Below, piece after piece: positions 6,107 through 11,923 of a stretch of DNA of 19,839 bases. The first letter of the stretch is position 1. Every line of letters begins with the position of its first letter. The position numbers and the translations under genes are program-made. The notes under the pieces are model-generated. The model did no database searches. It had not been told where the DNA came from and worked only from the letters and a program-made list of their open reading frames with translations. The stretch is from CAYZPE01 sp046050145 (GTDB taxonomy: Bacteria; Patescibacteriota; Minisyncoccia; Phycocordibacterales; CAYZPE01): NCBI GenBank assembly GCA_046050145.1, contig JBJOQC010000008.1, positions 1-19,839 on the forward strand, written 5' to 3'.

Positions 6107-6406
6107 TTACTTCCCTTTTGTAATTTCTACTAGTTTATCAAAATCATCCTCAGGTAAAATCTTGTTTTGCCTTTCAAAACCACATTTCTGACACTGCTGA
6201 TTCACGCTATAAGTCTCCCCCTTTTTAATAACCCCAACAGGTTTCATTAAACCACCACACTCCTCTGCCCTATCACCTGGGTTTATATCGACATGCTTAC
6301 TCCAAAGACATTTTGGACAATGATTGGTGTAGCCGTTCCCTTTCACAGCGAAACCGCAATTTTCACACACAAAATCTTCAATTGTCCGCTGGAATTGTTT
6401 AGACAC
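6107..6406 (-). CDS. RNHCP-domain protein
   Basis: 99 residues. It matches the small RNHCP family, named for an Arg-Asn-His-Cys-Pro motif; here the motif reads TNHCPKCLWSKHVD (residues 27-40), with Thr in place of Arg. Cysteine pairs at 14/17, 30/33 and 72/75, plus Cys50, point to bound zinc. The biochemical role of the family is not established. Translation starts at a GTG that directly abuts the TAA of the upstream HAD gene, implying coupled translation. The preceding tRNA-Pro is probably on the same transcript. Confidence 0.8.
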   Translation of the reverse strand: MSKQFQRTIEDFVCENCGFAVKGNGYTNHCPKCLWSKHVDINPGDRAEECGGLMKPVGVIKKGETYSVNQQCQKCGFERQNKILPEDDFDKLVEITKGK

Positions 6407-6793
6407 TTAATTTTCCCAATAAGCTTTGAAGTTGAGGAGTTCCTCTAAGAGTTTTTCAGAATTTTGACCTTTGTAAGTAACAGCCCTGTCGTCTATATAA
6501 ACAAAAGCGATTGGTTTTCCAGGATTTTCACCTTCTTTGTCGGGTCTACGGTTTATGTAATCGAAAGGAATTAAGTTCTTTTCACAATACTCCCTTAAAA
6601 AAGCATCTCCTCGTGTCGAATGAATTAGGACCTTATGCCCAAGATCCTTAATCTTATGAATAACAGCAACAACCTCTTCATTAGGTTTTTCTGCATAATT
6701 TGCACCCTTAAAACCATCGTACTTCGCTATTACACCATCAAAATCAAAAGCAAAACATTTGCTTTTTACAACTTGTTTATTTTCTTCACTCAT
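6407..6793 (-). CDS. Small HAD-superfamily hydrolase
   Basis: 128 residues, the size of a capless HAD phosphatase. Motif I is AFDFDGVIA (nucleophile Asp17, acid/base Asp19), motif II is VLIHSTR, and a motif IV-like FVYIDDRAV lies near residues 97-105. Substrate cannot be inferred from sequence. The ATG is 7 bases after the 3' end of tRNA-Pro, so the tRNA, this gene and the RNHCP gene look like one transcription unit. Cutting the tRNA out would then free the mRNA. Confidence 0.8.
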   Translation of the reverse strand: MSEENKQVVKSKCFAFDFDGVIAKYDGFKGANYAEKPNEEVVAVIHKIKDLGHKVLIHSTRGDAFLREYCEKNLIPFDYINRRPDKEGENPGKPIAFVYIDDRAVTYKGQNSEKLLEELLNFKAYWEN

Positions 6794-6799
6794 AAAGTG

Positions 6800-6871
6800 T
6801 CGGGGTACTGAGATTCGAACTCAGATCGCACGCTCCCAAAGCGTGAATGCTAGCCGTTACACTATACCCCG
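6800..6871 (-). tRNA. tRNA-Pro (anticodon TGG)
   Basis: The acceptor CGGGGTA pairs with TACCCCG. The anticodon arm CACGC-TTTGGGA-GCGTG reads TGG, and the T-arm CTGAG-TTCGAAT-CTCAG is fully paired. Discriminator A; CCA is not encoded. It heads a probable unit with the HAD and RNHCP genes. Confidence 0.96.
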
Positions 6872-6890
6872 TCTACTCACAACAGTTGCC

Positions 6891-6918
6891 ATACTAGCAT
6901 AAAAAGCTAGGGTTCCAA
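6891..6918 (-). promoter_or_regulatory. Promoter of the tRNA-Pro/HAD/RNHCP unit
   Basis: On the minus strand TTGGAA (6913-6918), a 16-bp spacer ending in TGC, and TAGTAT (6891-6896). Predicted start is about 13 nt before the tRNA. Confidence 0.55.
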
Positions 6919-6926
6919 ATTTATTT

Positions 6927-7292
6927 TTATAAAATATGCTCCAACCTCTCTACTTTTGCTTCTTTAGTATCAAAATCAAGCACTACAGTGATCAAATCAC
7001 ACTGATACTCACCTTTTACTTTTTTGTGAGCAACATACGTTTCAATCACCTTCCTTAGTCTCTCGAGTTTTCCCATATGAACATTATCTTCTGGCCTAAA
7101 GGCACTTTCTGAACTAAAACGTAAGGTCTTCACCTCAAAGAAATAAGTCTTTATGTCTTTTTGAGCCACAATATCTATCTCACCCCATCTTTTGAGATAA
7201 TTTCGCTCAATAATAGAAAAACCTCGTTTCATAAGAAACCTACATGCAATTTCTTCACCAATATCACCTATTTTTCTCTTTTCTGATGGCAT
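6927..7292 (-). CDS. yraN: YraN/UPF0102 family nuclease-like protein
   Basis: 121 residues, normal for the family. It has the conserved layout IGDIGEEIACRFLMKRGF (residues 8-25), RWGEIDIV (35-42) and FFEVKTL (51-57), which gives the Asp40, Glu53 and Lys55 constellation of the restriction-endonuclease-like fold. The family resembles Holliday-junction resolvases, but its cellular role is unproven. No Shine-Dalgarno is evident. A TATATG at 7310-7315 could be the -10, with the parS-like palindrome lying in its spacer. Confidence 0.88.
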   Translation of the reverse strand: MPSEKRKIGDIGEEIACRFLMKRGFSIIERNYLKRWGEIDIVAQKDIKTYFFEVKTLRFSSESAFRPEDNVHMGKLERLRKVIETYVAHKKVKGEYQCDLITVVLDFDTKEAKVERLEHIL

Positions 7293-7315
7293 TGTTTCAG
7301 GTGTAACCTCATATA

Positions 7316-7331
7316 CGTTTCACGTGAAACG
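7316..7331. other. parS-like ParB binding site
   Basis: The perfect 16-bp palindrome CGTTTCACGTGAAACG matches the 14-bp core of the bacterial parS consensus TGTTTCACGTGAAACA; only the outermost pair differs and it remains palindromic. It is intergenic, 23 bases upstream of yraN. parS sites usually sit near the replication origin. Confidence 0.8.
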
Positions 7332-7640
7332 TTTGAGATGATAAACTAGAAAAGACATTTTTTACTCTCTTTTTATGATAAAAAACCATATTGTTAGGCA
7401 TTTAATCACTATTAAGAGACTTTTTATAAGTCAGAGACCTTATGTCTTTAATACACAGTATCCCCAGAGTTATCCACAGAATTAGCCGTTTCTTAGGTAC
7501 AAAAGGGGATAGAAACAAGATTTCGCACTCCTGACCTTAATACATAAGTCTTTTAAAAGATCTTAAGAGGGGATTGGCTCTATATCCTTTGCTCTGTAGG
7601 GAAATATCTCACTTCTGGGAAACCTGTTTCATTCAGGTAG
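7332..7640. other. AT-rich gene-free stretch, possible origin-proximal DNA
   Basis: About 310 bases without a supportable gene. It holds the DnaA-box cluster, short palindromes (GACTTTTTATAAGTC near 7421 and TCTTTTAAAAGA near 7549-7560) and runs of A/T. I see no promoter-gene pair in it. Confidence 0.5.
7449..7478 (+). other. Cluster of three DnaA-box-like 9-mers
   Basis: A perfect TTATCCACA (7470-7478) is preceded by GTATCCCCA (7458-7466) and TAATACACA (7449-7457), each matching the consensus at 7 of 9 bases and all in the same direction. The perfect box is convincing; the two weak ones could be chance. Confidence 0.55.
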
Positions 7641-7729
7641 ATCGGTCACAACTCTTTTGCTTCGCAAAAGGTTGCGACCCCGCCTCATGGTCACTCGACA
7701 AGCTCGCGACACATTCCGGCTTTCGATTC
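7641..7729. repeat. tRNA-linked palindromic element, copy 2 (E2)
   Basis: Three blocks (7641-7656, 7674-7692, 7706-7729; 16, 19 and 24 nt) are identical to copy 1 at 4684-4777. The first hairpin arm pair here is CTTTTGC-TTC-GCAAAAG, extended outward by GGTCACAAC against GTTGCGACC; copy 1 has a different hairpin in the same slot. The element again lies beyond the terminator of a tRNA-Gly gene. Beyond its right end, CTGCCC (7758-7763) can pair with GGGCAG (7784-7789), which is part of the tRNA acceptor, across the loop sequence CTTCGCTTCGCTC. Confidence 0.75.
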
Positions 7730-7734
7730 TCCAC

Positions 7735-7757
7735 AAAAGCCAATAAATTGGCTTTTT
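7735..7757 (-). terminator. Terminator of tRNA-Gly(GCC)
   Basis: A 10-bp perfect stem AAAAGCCAAT/ATTGGCTTTT with a 2-nt spacer; T-rich on both sides. Confidence 0.7.
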
Positions 7758-7780
7758 CTGCCCTCCTTCGCTTCGCTCTG

Positions 7781-7851
7781 TGCGGGCAGGGAGAATCGAA
7801 CTCCCACCTCATCCTTGGCAAGGACGTGTCCTACCATTAAACTATGCCCGC
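7781..7851 (-). tRNA. tRNA-Gly (anticodon GCC)
   Basis: The acceptor GCGGGCA pairs with TGCCCGC, the anticodon arm CGTCC-TTGCCAA-GGATG reads GCC, and the T-arm GGGAG-TTCGATT-CTCCC is fully paired. Discriminator A; no encoded CCA. It shares its D-arm and T-loop with tRNA-Gly(TCC). Confidence 0.96.
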
Positions 7852-7861
7852 AATAGGAAAG

Positions 7862-7890
7862 ATTATAACCTAGAGGTTATTAATAGTAAA
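7862..7890 (-). promoter_or_regulatory. Promoter of tRNA-Gly(GCC)
   Basis: On the minus strand TTTACT (7885-7890), a 17-bp spacer and a perfect TATAAT (7862-7867). Predicted start is about 4 nt before the tRNA. Confidence 0.65.
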
Positions 7891-7906
7891 TAAAAATTAG
7901 TATTTT

Positions 7907-8002
7907 GTGCTCTCATAAGGCACTCGAATCTTACAGATTCAGTACCCCAATTGGATATTTTACTTCGCTTCGCTCATAAAATATCTCAATCGGGCTTCGA
8001 GT
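7907..8002. repeat. tRNA-linked palindromic element, third type (E3)
   Basis: This lies beyond the terminator of tRNA-Arg. The left edge (7907-7928) repeats the 3' end of that tRNA gene: GTGCTCTCA and then ACTCGAA, with one extra base between. ACTCGAA (7922-7928) is inverted as TTCGAGT at the right end (7996-8002), forming an outer stem. Inside are a GAATC/GATTC hairpin and a longer one with GATATTTTA (7954-7962) paired to TAAAATATC (7977-7985). The loop of the longer hairpin contains CTTCGCTTCGCTC, the same 13-mer found beside copy 2. The core differs from copies 1 and 2, but the overall design is the same. Confidence 0.65.
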
Positions 8003-8006
8003 CATT

Positions 8007-8033
8007 ATAAAAAGCCATAACATGGCTTTTTAT
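8007..8033 (-). terminator. Terminator of tRNA-Arg
   Basis: ATAAAAAGCCA pairs with TGGCTTTTTAT around a TAACA loop, 9 bases beyond the tRNA 3' end. Confidence 0.8.
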
Positions 8034-8042
8034 TGTTCGCTG

Positions 8043-8114
8043 TGCTCTCACCAGGACTCGAACCTGGAACAACGGTTCCGAAGACCGTTGTGATATCCGT
8101 TTCACCATGAGAGC
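8043..8114 (-). tRNA. tRNA-Arg (anticodon TCG)
   Basis: The acceptor GCTCTCA pairs with TGAGAGC, the D-stem is GTGA/TCAC, the anticodon arm ACGGT-CTTCGGA-ACCGT reads TCG, and the T-arm CCAGG-TTCGAGT-CCTGG is fully paired. Discriminator A; no encoded CCA. Confidence 0.95.
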
Positions 8115-8123
8115 AATAAAGAA

Positions 8124-8167
8124 ATAATAGGGGATAATTAGGAAAAAAGCTAATACTGTACTAAAAT
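8124..8167. promoter_or_regulatory. Divergent promoter zone between tRNA-Arg and cca
   Basis: On the minus strand TATTAT (8124-8129) could be the tRNA-Arg -10, putting the start about 3 nt before the tRNA. On the plus strand TAAAAT (8162-8167) lies 11 bases before the cca ATG. No good -35 is visible for either. Confidence 0.4.
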
Positions 8168-8178
8168 TCTAACCAAAT

Positions 8179-9651
8179 ATGGTCACTATTAGTCTCCTAA
8201 ACATACCAAAAGAGGTTACACATGTAACAAAGACCCTCGAAAAGGCTGGTTTTGAAGCCTATTTAGTTGGTGGATGTGTGAGAGATCTCGTACTAGGAAG
8301 AAAACCTAAAGATTGGGATGTAACCACAAATGCTACTCCTGAAGAAATTCAACCCCTTTTTGAAGAAACTTTCTACGAAAACAACTTCGGAACGGTTGGT
8401 GTGTTGAACAAAAATGTTTCAGATGAAACATTGAAGGTGGTTGAGGTCACTCCATACCGCATTGAAAGCTCTTATTCTGACTTTAGAAGACCTGATGCCG
8501 TTACCTTCAGTAAGAATATCGAAGATGATCTTAAAAGACGGGATTTCACAATTAACGCCCTTGCCCTCGACAGTAAAGGACACATCCTTGATCTCTTTAA
8601 AGGACAAGAGGATCTACAGGCTCAGAAAATACGCACAGTAGGTAACCCAGAAGAGAGATTTGGTGAAGACGCCCTCAGAATGCTTCGTGCAATACGCATC
8701 CACGCAGAGCTAGGTTTCATGATTACCCAAGAGACCAGTGATGCCATAGCGAAGAACGCTCACTTATTAGAGAAAATAGCCAAGGAACGTATTCGAGATG
8801 AGTTTGTTCGAATTGTTATGTCTGACCATCCGGCAGAAGCCCTAGAAATGAGCTCTCGCTTAGGACTACTTAAGTACATAGCGCCAGAACTTGAGAAAGG
8901 TGTTGGTATAGAGCAGACACAGGCACATGCTTTTGATGTCTGGACACACCTTTTGAAGTCACTTCAACATGCGGCTGACAAGAAATATCCCTTACACGTC
9001 AGACTTACAGCCCTTTTTCATGATGTATCAAAGCCTGAAACGCGAAGGAAGGCAGACACTGGTGAATGGACTTTCTATGGGCACGAAGTGGTTGGTTCAC
9101 GTGTAACCGAGAAAATTCTAAAGAATCTTAAATTCTCTAAAGAAATGACTGACTTGGTCACAACCCTTGTTCGTTGGCATATGTTTTTCTCTGACACTGA
9201 GCAAATTACTCACTCTGCAGTGCGAAGAATCATAGGGAAAGTAGGAAAAGATCACATTTGGGATCTTATGAATGTCCGTATTTGTGACCGCATAGGCACA
9301 GGAAGACCAAAGGAGAACCCTTACAGACTCCGTAAATATAAATCCATGGTTGAAGAGGTACTTTCTGATCCTATATCAGTGGGGATGCTTAAAATTAACG
9401 GGAATATTCTTATAAAAGACCTTGGCATCACACCTGGACCACGAATGGGGTACATACTCCACGGACTTCTTGAAGAAGTTTTAGAAGACCCTACTTTAAA
9501 TACTGAAGAATACCTGAAAAAGAAAGCTTTGGATTTTAATACACTTTCTGACAATGAACTTAAGGATTTGGGAGAAAAAGGTAAAGAAAAGAAGGATATT
9601 TTAGAAGAAAAAAAGACTGAGGAGATCCGAAAGAAACATCATGTTGAGTAG
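8179..9651 (+). CDS. cca: CCA tRNA nucleotidyltransferase with HD domain
   Basis: Adds the 3' CCA to tRNAs from CTP and ATP without a template. The 490-residue protein has the class II layout. The nucleotidyltransferase head carries LVGGCVRDLVLGRKPKDWDV with metal-binding Asp45 and Asp47, then RRDFTINALA (about 120-129) and GEDALRMLRAIR (162-173). An HD domain follows with ALFHDVSKPETR (His281, Asp282), suggesting an added phosphohydrolase activity. The C-terminal 35-40 residues are a charged lysine/glutamate tail. The gene is needed here, because none of the four tRNAs in the window encodes CCA. There is no Shine-Dalgarno, and the likely leader is very short. Confidence 0.96.
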   Translation: MVTISLLNIPKEVTHVTKTLEKAGFEAYLVGGCVRDLVLGRKPKDWDVTTNATPEEIQPLFEETFYENNFGTVGVLNKNVSDETLKVVEVTPYRIESSYSDFRRPDAVTFSKNIEDDLKRRDFTINALALDSKGHILDLFKGQEDLQAQKIRTVGNPEERFGEDALRMLRAIRIHAELGFMITQETSDAIAKNAHLLEKIAKERIRDEFVRIVMSDHPAEALEMSSRLGLLKYIAPELEKGVGIEQTQAHAFDVWTHLLKSLQHAADKKYPLHVRLTALFHDVSKPETRRKADTGEWTFYGHEVVGSRVTEKILKNLKFSKEMTDLVTTLVRWHMFFSDTEQITHSAVRRIIGKVGKDHIWDLMNVRICDRIGTGRPKENPYRLRKYKSMVEEVLSDPISVGMLKINGNILIKDLGITPGPRMGYILHGLLEEVLEDPTLNTEEYLKKKALDFNTLSDNELKDLGEKGKEKKDILEEKKTEEIRKKHHVE

Positions 9652-9655
9652 TTTT

Positions 9656-9720
9656 GTCTTTTAGTTTTTTATAAAAGACAGTTATCCACATATGTCCTTT
9701 TGACAGCTTTTTAAAGGACA
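9656..9720 (+). other. Perfect DnaA box between two hairpins
   Basis: TTATCCACA (9682-9690) is bracketed by GTCTTTTA/TAAAAGAC (9656-9679) and TGTCCTTT/AAAGGACA (9693-9720). The first hairpin begins five bases after the cca stop codon and may double as a weak terminator. I can show only the sequence match; binding is inferred. Confidence 0.5.
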
Positions 9721-10040
9721 CCTACAATTGATTTCAGATAGCTTGATGGAATGATTCTAACTCTCCTCAAGAAACAAGAAGTCGAGCATTCGTTCTTTAC
9801 ACAATTTTTTAGGGAGGGCCACTCTCTCGCTTGAAAGACCATTTGGTTTGGAGTTTCATCGCGAAGTATATATATCTTCACTTTTTTCATTTTTTTTGAA
9901 ACCAGAGATACTATATCAACGCGAAACACTTTACTGAACGGTTCTTTCCCAAAGCCGTTCATTTTTGATTCTACCGGAAGCTCTGAATCACTATGTGAGC
10001 GGCTTTTTTTTGCCCAAAAATAATTTAAAAACCTCGACAT
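9711..10040 (-). CDS. Doubtful open frame, 109 codons, in an otherwise empty gap
   Basis: The stretch from 9721 to 10026 has no convincing gene. One minus-strand frame spans it (about 109 codons, basic, no recognised domain), but its ATG sits in the loop of the xth terminator, it has no ribosome site, and I see no promoter. A plus-strand hairpin with a T run (TGAACGG/CCGTTCA, 9935-9961) lies inside it. It may be a relic or chance; I would not call it a gene without homologues. Confidence 0.2.
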   Translation of the reverse strand: MSRFLNYFWAKKSRSHSDSELPVESKMNGFGKEPFSKVFRVDIVSLVSKKMKKVKIYILRDETPNQMVFQAREWPSLKNCVKNECSTSCFLRRVRIIPSSYLKSIVGVL

Positions 10041-10060
10041 GCAAGCACATCGAGGTTTTT
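10027..10060 (-). terminator. Terminator of xth
   Basis: An 11-bp stem AAAAACCTCGA/TCGAGGTTTTT with a 12-nt loop, 20 bases beyond the xth stop; symmetrical A and T runs. Confidence 0.88.
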
Positions 10061-10080
10061 CTTTACCTAAAAGCTAACAA

Positions 10081-10851
10081 CTAAAAGCTTACATCTAACT
10101 GAATAGGGCAATGATCAGAACCAAAAACTGTATCGAGGATTTTTGTATCGCGTATATGTTTCATTGTTTCTTCTGTTACAAAAAAGTAATCTATACGCCA
10201 ACCAACATTTCTATCTCGAGCAAATGTTTTCATGTCCCAATACGTATAAGCACCTATTTTTTCTGGATTAAAATGACGGTACACATCTATATAGCTCTTT
10301 GAGACAACTTTATCGATCCAAGCTCTTTCAATAGGCAAGAAGCCAGTATTTTTTTCATTTTCCTTTGGTCGAGCAAGATCAACTTCTGTATGAGCAGTAT
10401 TAATATCTCCACAAAAAATAATATAAGGCTGTTTCTTTCGTAGTCCTTCAATGTATTTCAAAAAATGATCGTAGAAAGCTAGTTTATATGCGAGACGTTC
10501 TGGGCCACCTCCACCATTAGGGAAGTAGATATTTATAAGTATAAAATCTTTAAAAAAAGCTGTAACAAGCCTTCCTTCTTGGTCAAAATCAGAAACACCC
10601 ATACCTTCAGTAACCTTTTCAGGCTTTATTTTAGAGTAAATTGCCACACCACTATAACCCTTTCGACCTTTCGAGTGATCGAAGTACGAAAAATACCCAT
10701 GAGGATTACGCACCTCTTCTGGAAGTTGCTCAGGGTGAGCTTTTGTTTCTTGAAGGCAAAAAATATCAGGGTTTAGTTTTAAAAGAGTATCGAAAGCACC
10801 TTTTTTATGAGAAGCTCGTAATCCATTTACATTCCAAGATATGATTTTCAT
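10081..10851 (-). CDS. xth: Exodeoxyribonuclease III / AP endonuclease
   Basis: A Mg-dependent base-excision-repair nuclease that cuts at abasic sites and trims 3' ends. With the ATG at 10851 it has 256 residues, typical for ExoIII. Family residues are all present: Asn7 (SWNVNGLRA), Glu35 (LQETK), Tyr109 (INIYFPNGG), Asp149 and Asn151 (CGDINTAHTEVDLARP), Asp221 (GWRIDYFFVT), and Asp246/His247 (GSDHCPI). I reject the in-frame TTG one codon upstream, because an extended -10 (TGC TATGAT) ends exactly six bases before the ATG, which makes the message leaderless from this ATG. Confidence 0.95.
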   Translation of the reverse strand: MKIISWNVNGLRASHKKGAFDTLLKLNPDIFCLQETKAHPEQLPEEVRNPHGYFSYFDHSKGRKGYSGVAIYSKIKPEKVTEGMGVSDFDQEGRLVTAFFKDFILINIYFPNGGGGPERLAYKLAFYDHFLKYIEGLRKKQPYIIFCGDINTAHTEVDLARPKENEKNTGFLPIERAWIDKVVSKSYIDVYRHFNPEKIGAYTYWDMKTFARDRNVGWRIDYFFVTEETMKHIRDTKILDTVFGSDHCPIQLDVSF

Positions 10852-10857
10852 CAAGCA

Positions 10858-10866
10858 ATCATAGCA
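10858..10866 (-). promoter_or_regulatory. Extended -10 promoter of xth (leaderless)
   Basis: On the minus strand TGC followed by TATGAT (10858-10863). The six-base gap to the ATG at 10851 puts +1 on the start codon. Confidence 0.65.
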
Positions 10867-10893
10867 AACATATACCTCGATAGAAAAATTCTA

Positions 10894-11823
10894 TTACCCC
10901 TTCTTATTATGAAATTTCTTATGAATATCTCGGAGATGTTTGTCAGTCACGTGAGTATATATCTGTGTTGTTCCTATATGAGCGTGTCCCAAGAGAGCTT
11001 GCACTGAGCGTAAATCAGCTCCATTAGAAAGTAGATCTGTTGCAAATGAGTGTCGAACAACATGAGGAGTTACTTTACGATCAATACCGGCCTTAACTGC
11101 ATAATATTTAATGCCACGCTCAACCGAACGGGGAGTAAGCCTGAGGGATTCCTTATTTTTTGAATTTTTTCCAAATTGAATAAAAAGAGCAGGATCCATA
11201 TCTTTTCGTTTTGAAAGATAGTCACTCAAAGCTTTTTTTGCAGAGGAAGACAGAAAGACCACTCGAACCTTCTCACCCTTTCCTCGAACAGAAAGCTCAT
11301 CTGAAGCAAGATTGATATCTCGTGAGAGGGAACAGAGCTCAGATACACGAAGTCCTGTCGAAAAAAGAAGTTCCATAATGGCTCTATCTCGAAGAGATTT
11401 AAGATCATCACCTTGCGGAGCCTTCATAAGCCGTTCAAGCTCTTCATGAGAAATAAGATCAAGTGATCGCTCTGGAACTTTTGCAAGCTCAATACGGTCT
11501 GGGGGAAGGGAGGTGATACCGCGTTTCATTGCATATTTAAGAAAAGCCCGAAGAGCAATGAGATAGTAGTTTTGTGTCTTTCTCTTGAGAGTTTCTTTTC
11601 TTCCTTGCTCCATCTTTCCAGAAAGACGACGATTGAGGTTAAGGCGATAGGTACGAACCACATCATCTGTAATGTCTTTTGTGTGAGAAATACCCGAAAG
11701 CTCCACAAAAAGCTTTAGATAACGCTCATAATTAACAACAGTCTTGAGACTTCTGCCTTTTTCTATCTCTACATGTTCTAGAAATTGACGGATAAAAGTT
11801 TGAATATCCATATATGCACTCAT
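10894..11823 (-). CDS. Tyrosine recombinase of the XerC/XerD type
   Basis: Xer recombinases resolve chromosome dimers at a dif site near the terminus. The 309-residue protein has the N-terminal SAM-like core-binding domain (about 1-100) and the catalytic domain. The full active set is Arg159 (STGLRVSEL), Lys182 (RGKGEKVR), His254 and Arg257 (HVVRHSFAT), His280 (LGHAHIGTTQIYTH) and Tyr289. Length and motif spacing fit chromosomal Xer proteins rather than phage integrases, and nothing nearby looks like a prophage. A TATTAT hexamer ends six bases before the first ATG, which supports that start over the Met four codons in. I cannot decide between XerC, XerD or a single-Xer system. Confidence 0.9.
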   Translation of the reverse strand: MSAYMDIQTFIRQFLEHVEIEKGRSLKTVVNYERYLKLFVELSGISHTKDITDDVVRTYRLNLNRRLSGKMEQGRKETLKRKTQNYYLIALRAFLKYAMKRGITSLPPDRIELAKVPERSLDLISHEELERLMKAPQGDDLKSLRDRAIMELLFSTGLRVSELCSLSRDINLASDELSVRGKGEKVRVVFLSSSAKKALSDYLSKRKDMDPALFIQFGKNSKNKESLRLTPRSVERGIKYYAVKAGIDRKVTPHVVRHSFATDLLSNGADLRSVQALLGHAHIGTTQIYTHVTDKHLRDIHKKFHNKKG

Positions 11824-11829
11824 AGTACC

Positions 11830-11835
11830 ATAATA
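11830..11835 (-). promoter_or_regulatory. -10 element of the Xer gene (leaderless)
   Basis: TATTAT on the minus strand with a six-base gap to the ATG at 11823; no extended TGN and no clear -35. Confidence 0.45.
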
Positions 11836-11885
11836 GGTCGGACAATATTAAATAGGGCCTATAGAGAGAGGTCATTGAGAAGAGG

Positions 11886-11914
11886 TTGCAGAGCTTAAGG
11901 TTGTGTGCTATGAT
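11886..11914 (+). promoter_or_regulatory. Promoter of rpsO
   Basis: TTGCAG (11886-11891), a 17-bp spacer ending in TGC, and TATGAT (11909-11914). The ATG is at 11924, so the leader should be 0-3 nt. The AGGAGA at 11915-11920 would then mostly lie upstream of the transcript. Confidence 0.6.
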
Positions 11915-11923
11915 AGGAGAACG

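Noticed and set aside
7574..7840. Open frames across element E2 and tRNA-Gly(GCC)
   Set aside because: Same reason: they overlap a tRNA, a terminator and the repeat; no protein features.
4669..8033. CRISPR array made of the repeated blocks
   Set aside because: Only two copies, 3 kb apart, no regular spacers and no cas genes.
10894..11823. Phage or island integrase
   Set aside because: Length, domain layout and surrounding housekeeping genes fit a chromosomal Xer recombinase; no phage or cargo genes are present.
11903..11923. Seven-residue N-terminal extension of S15
   Set aside because: It lies within the predicted promoter (TGC TATGAT), and the S15 family begins at the ATG at 11924.
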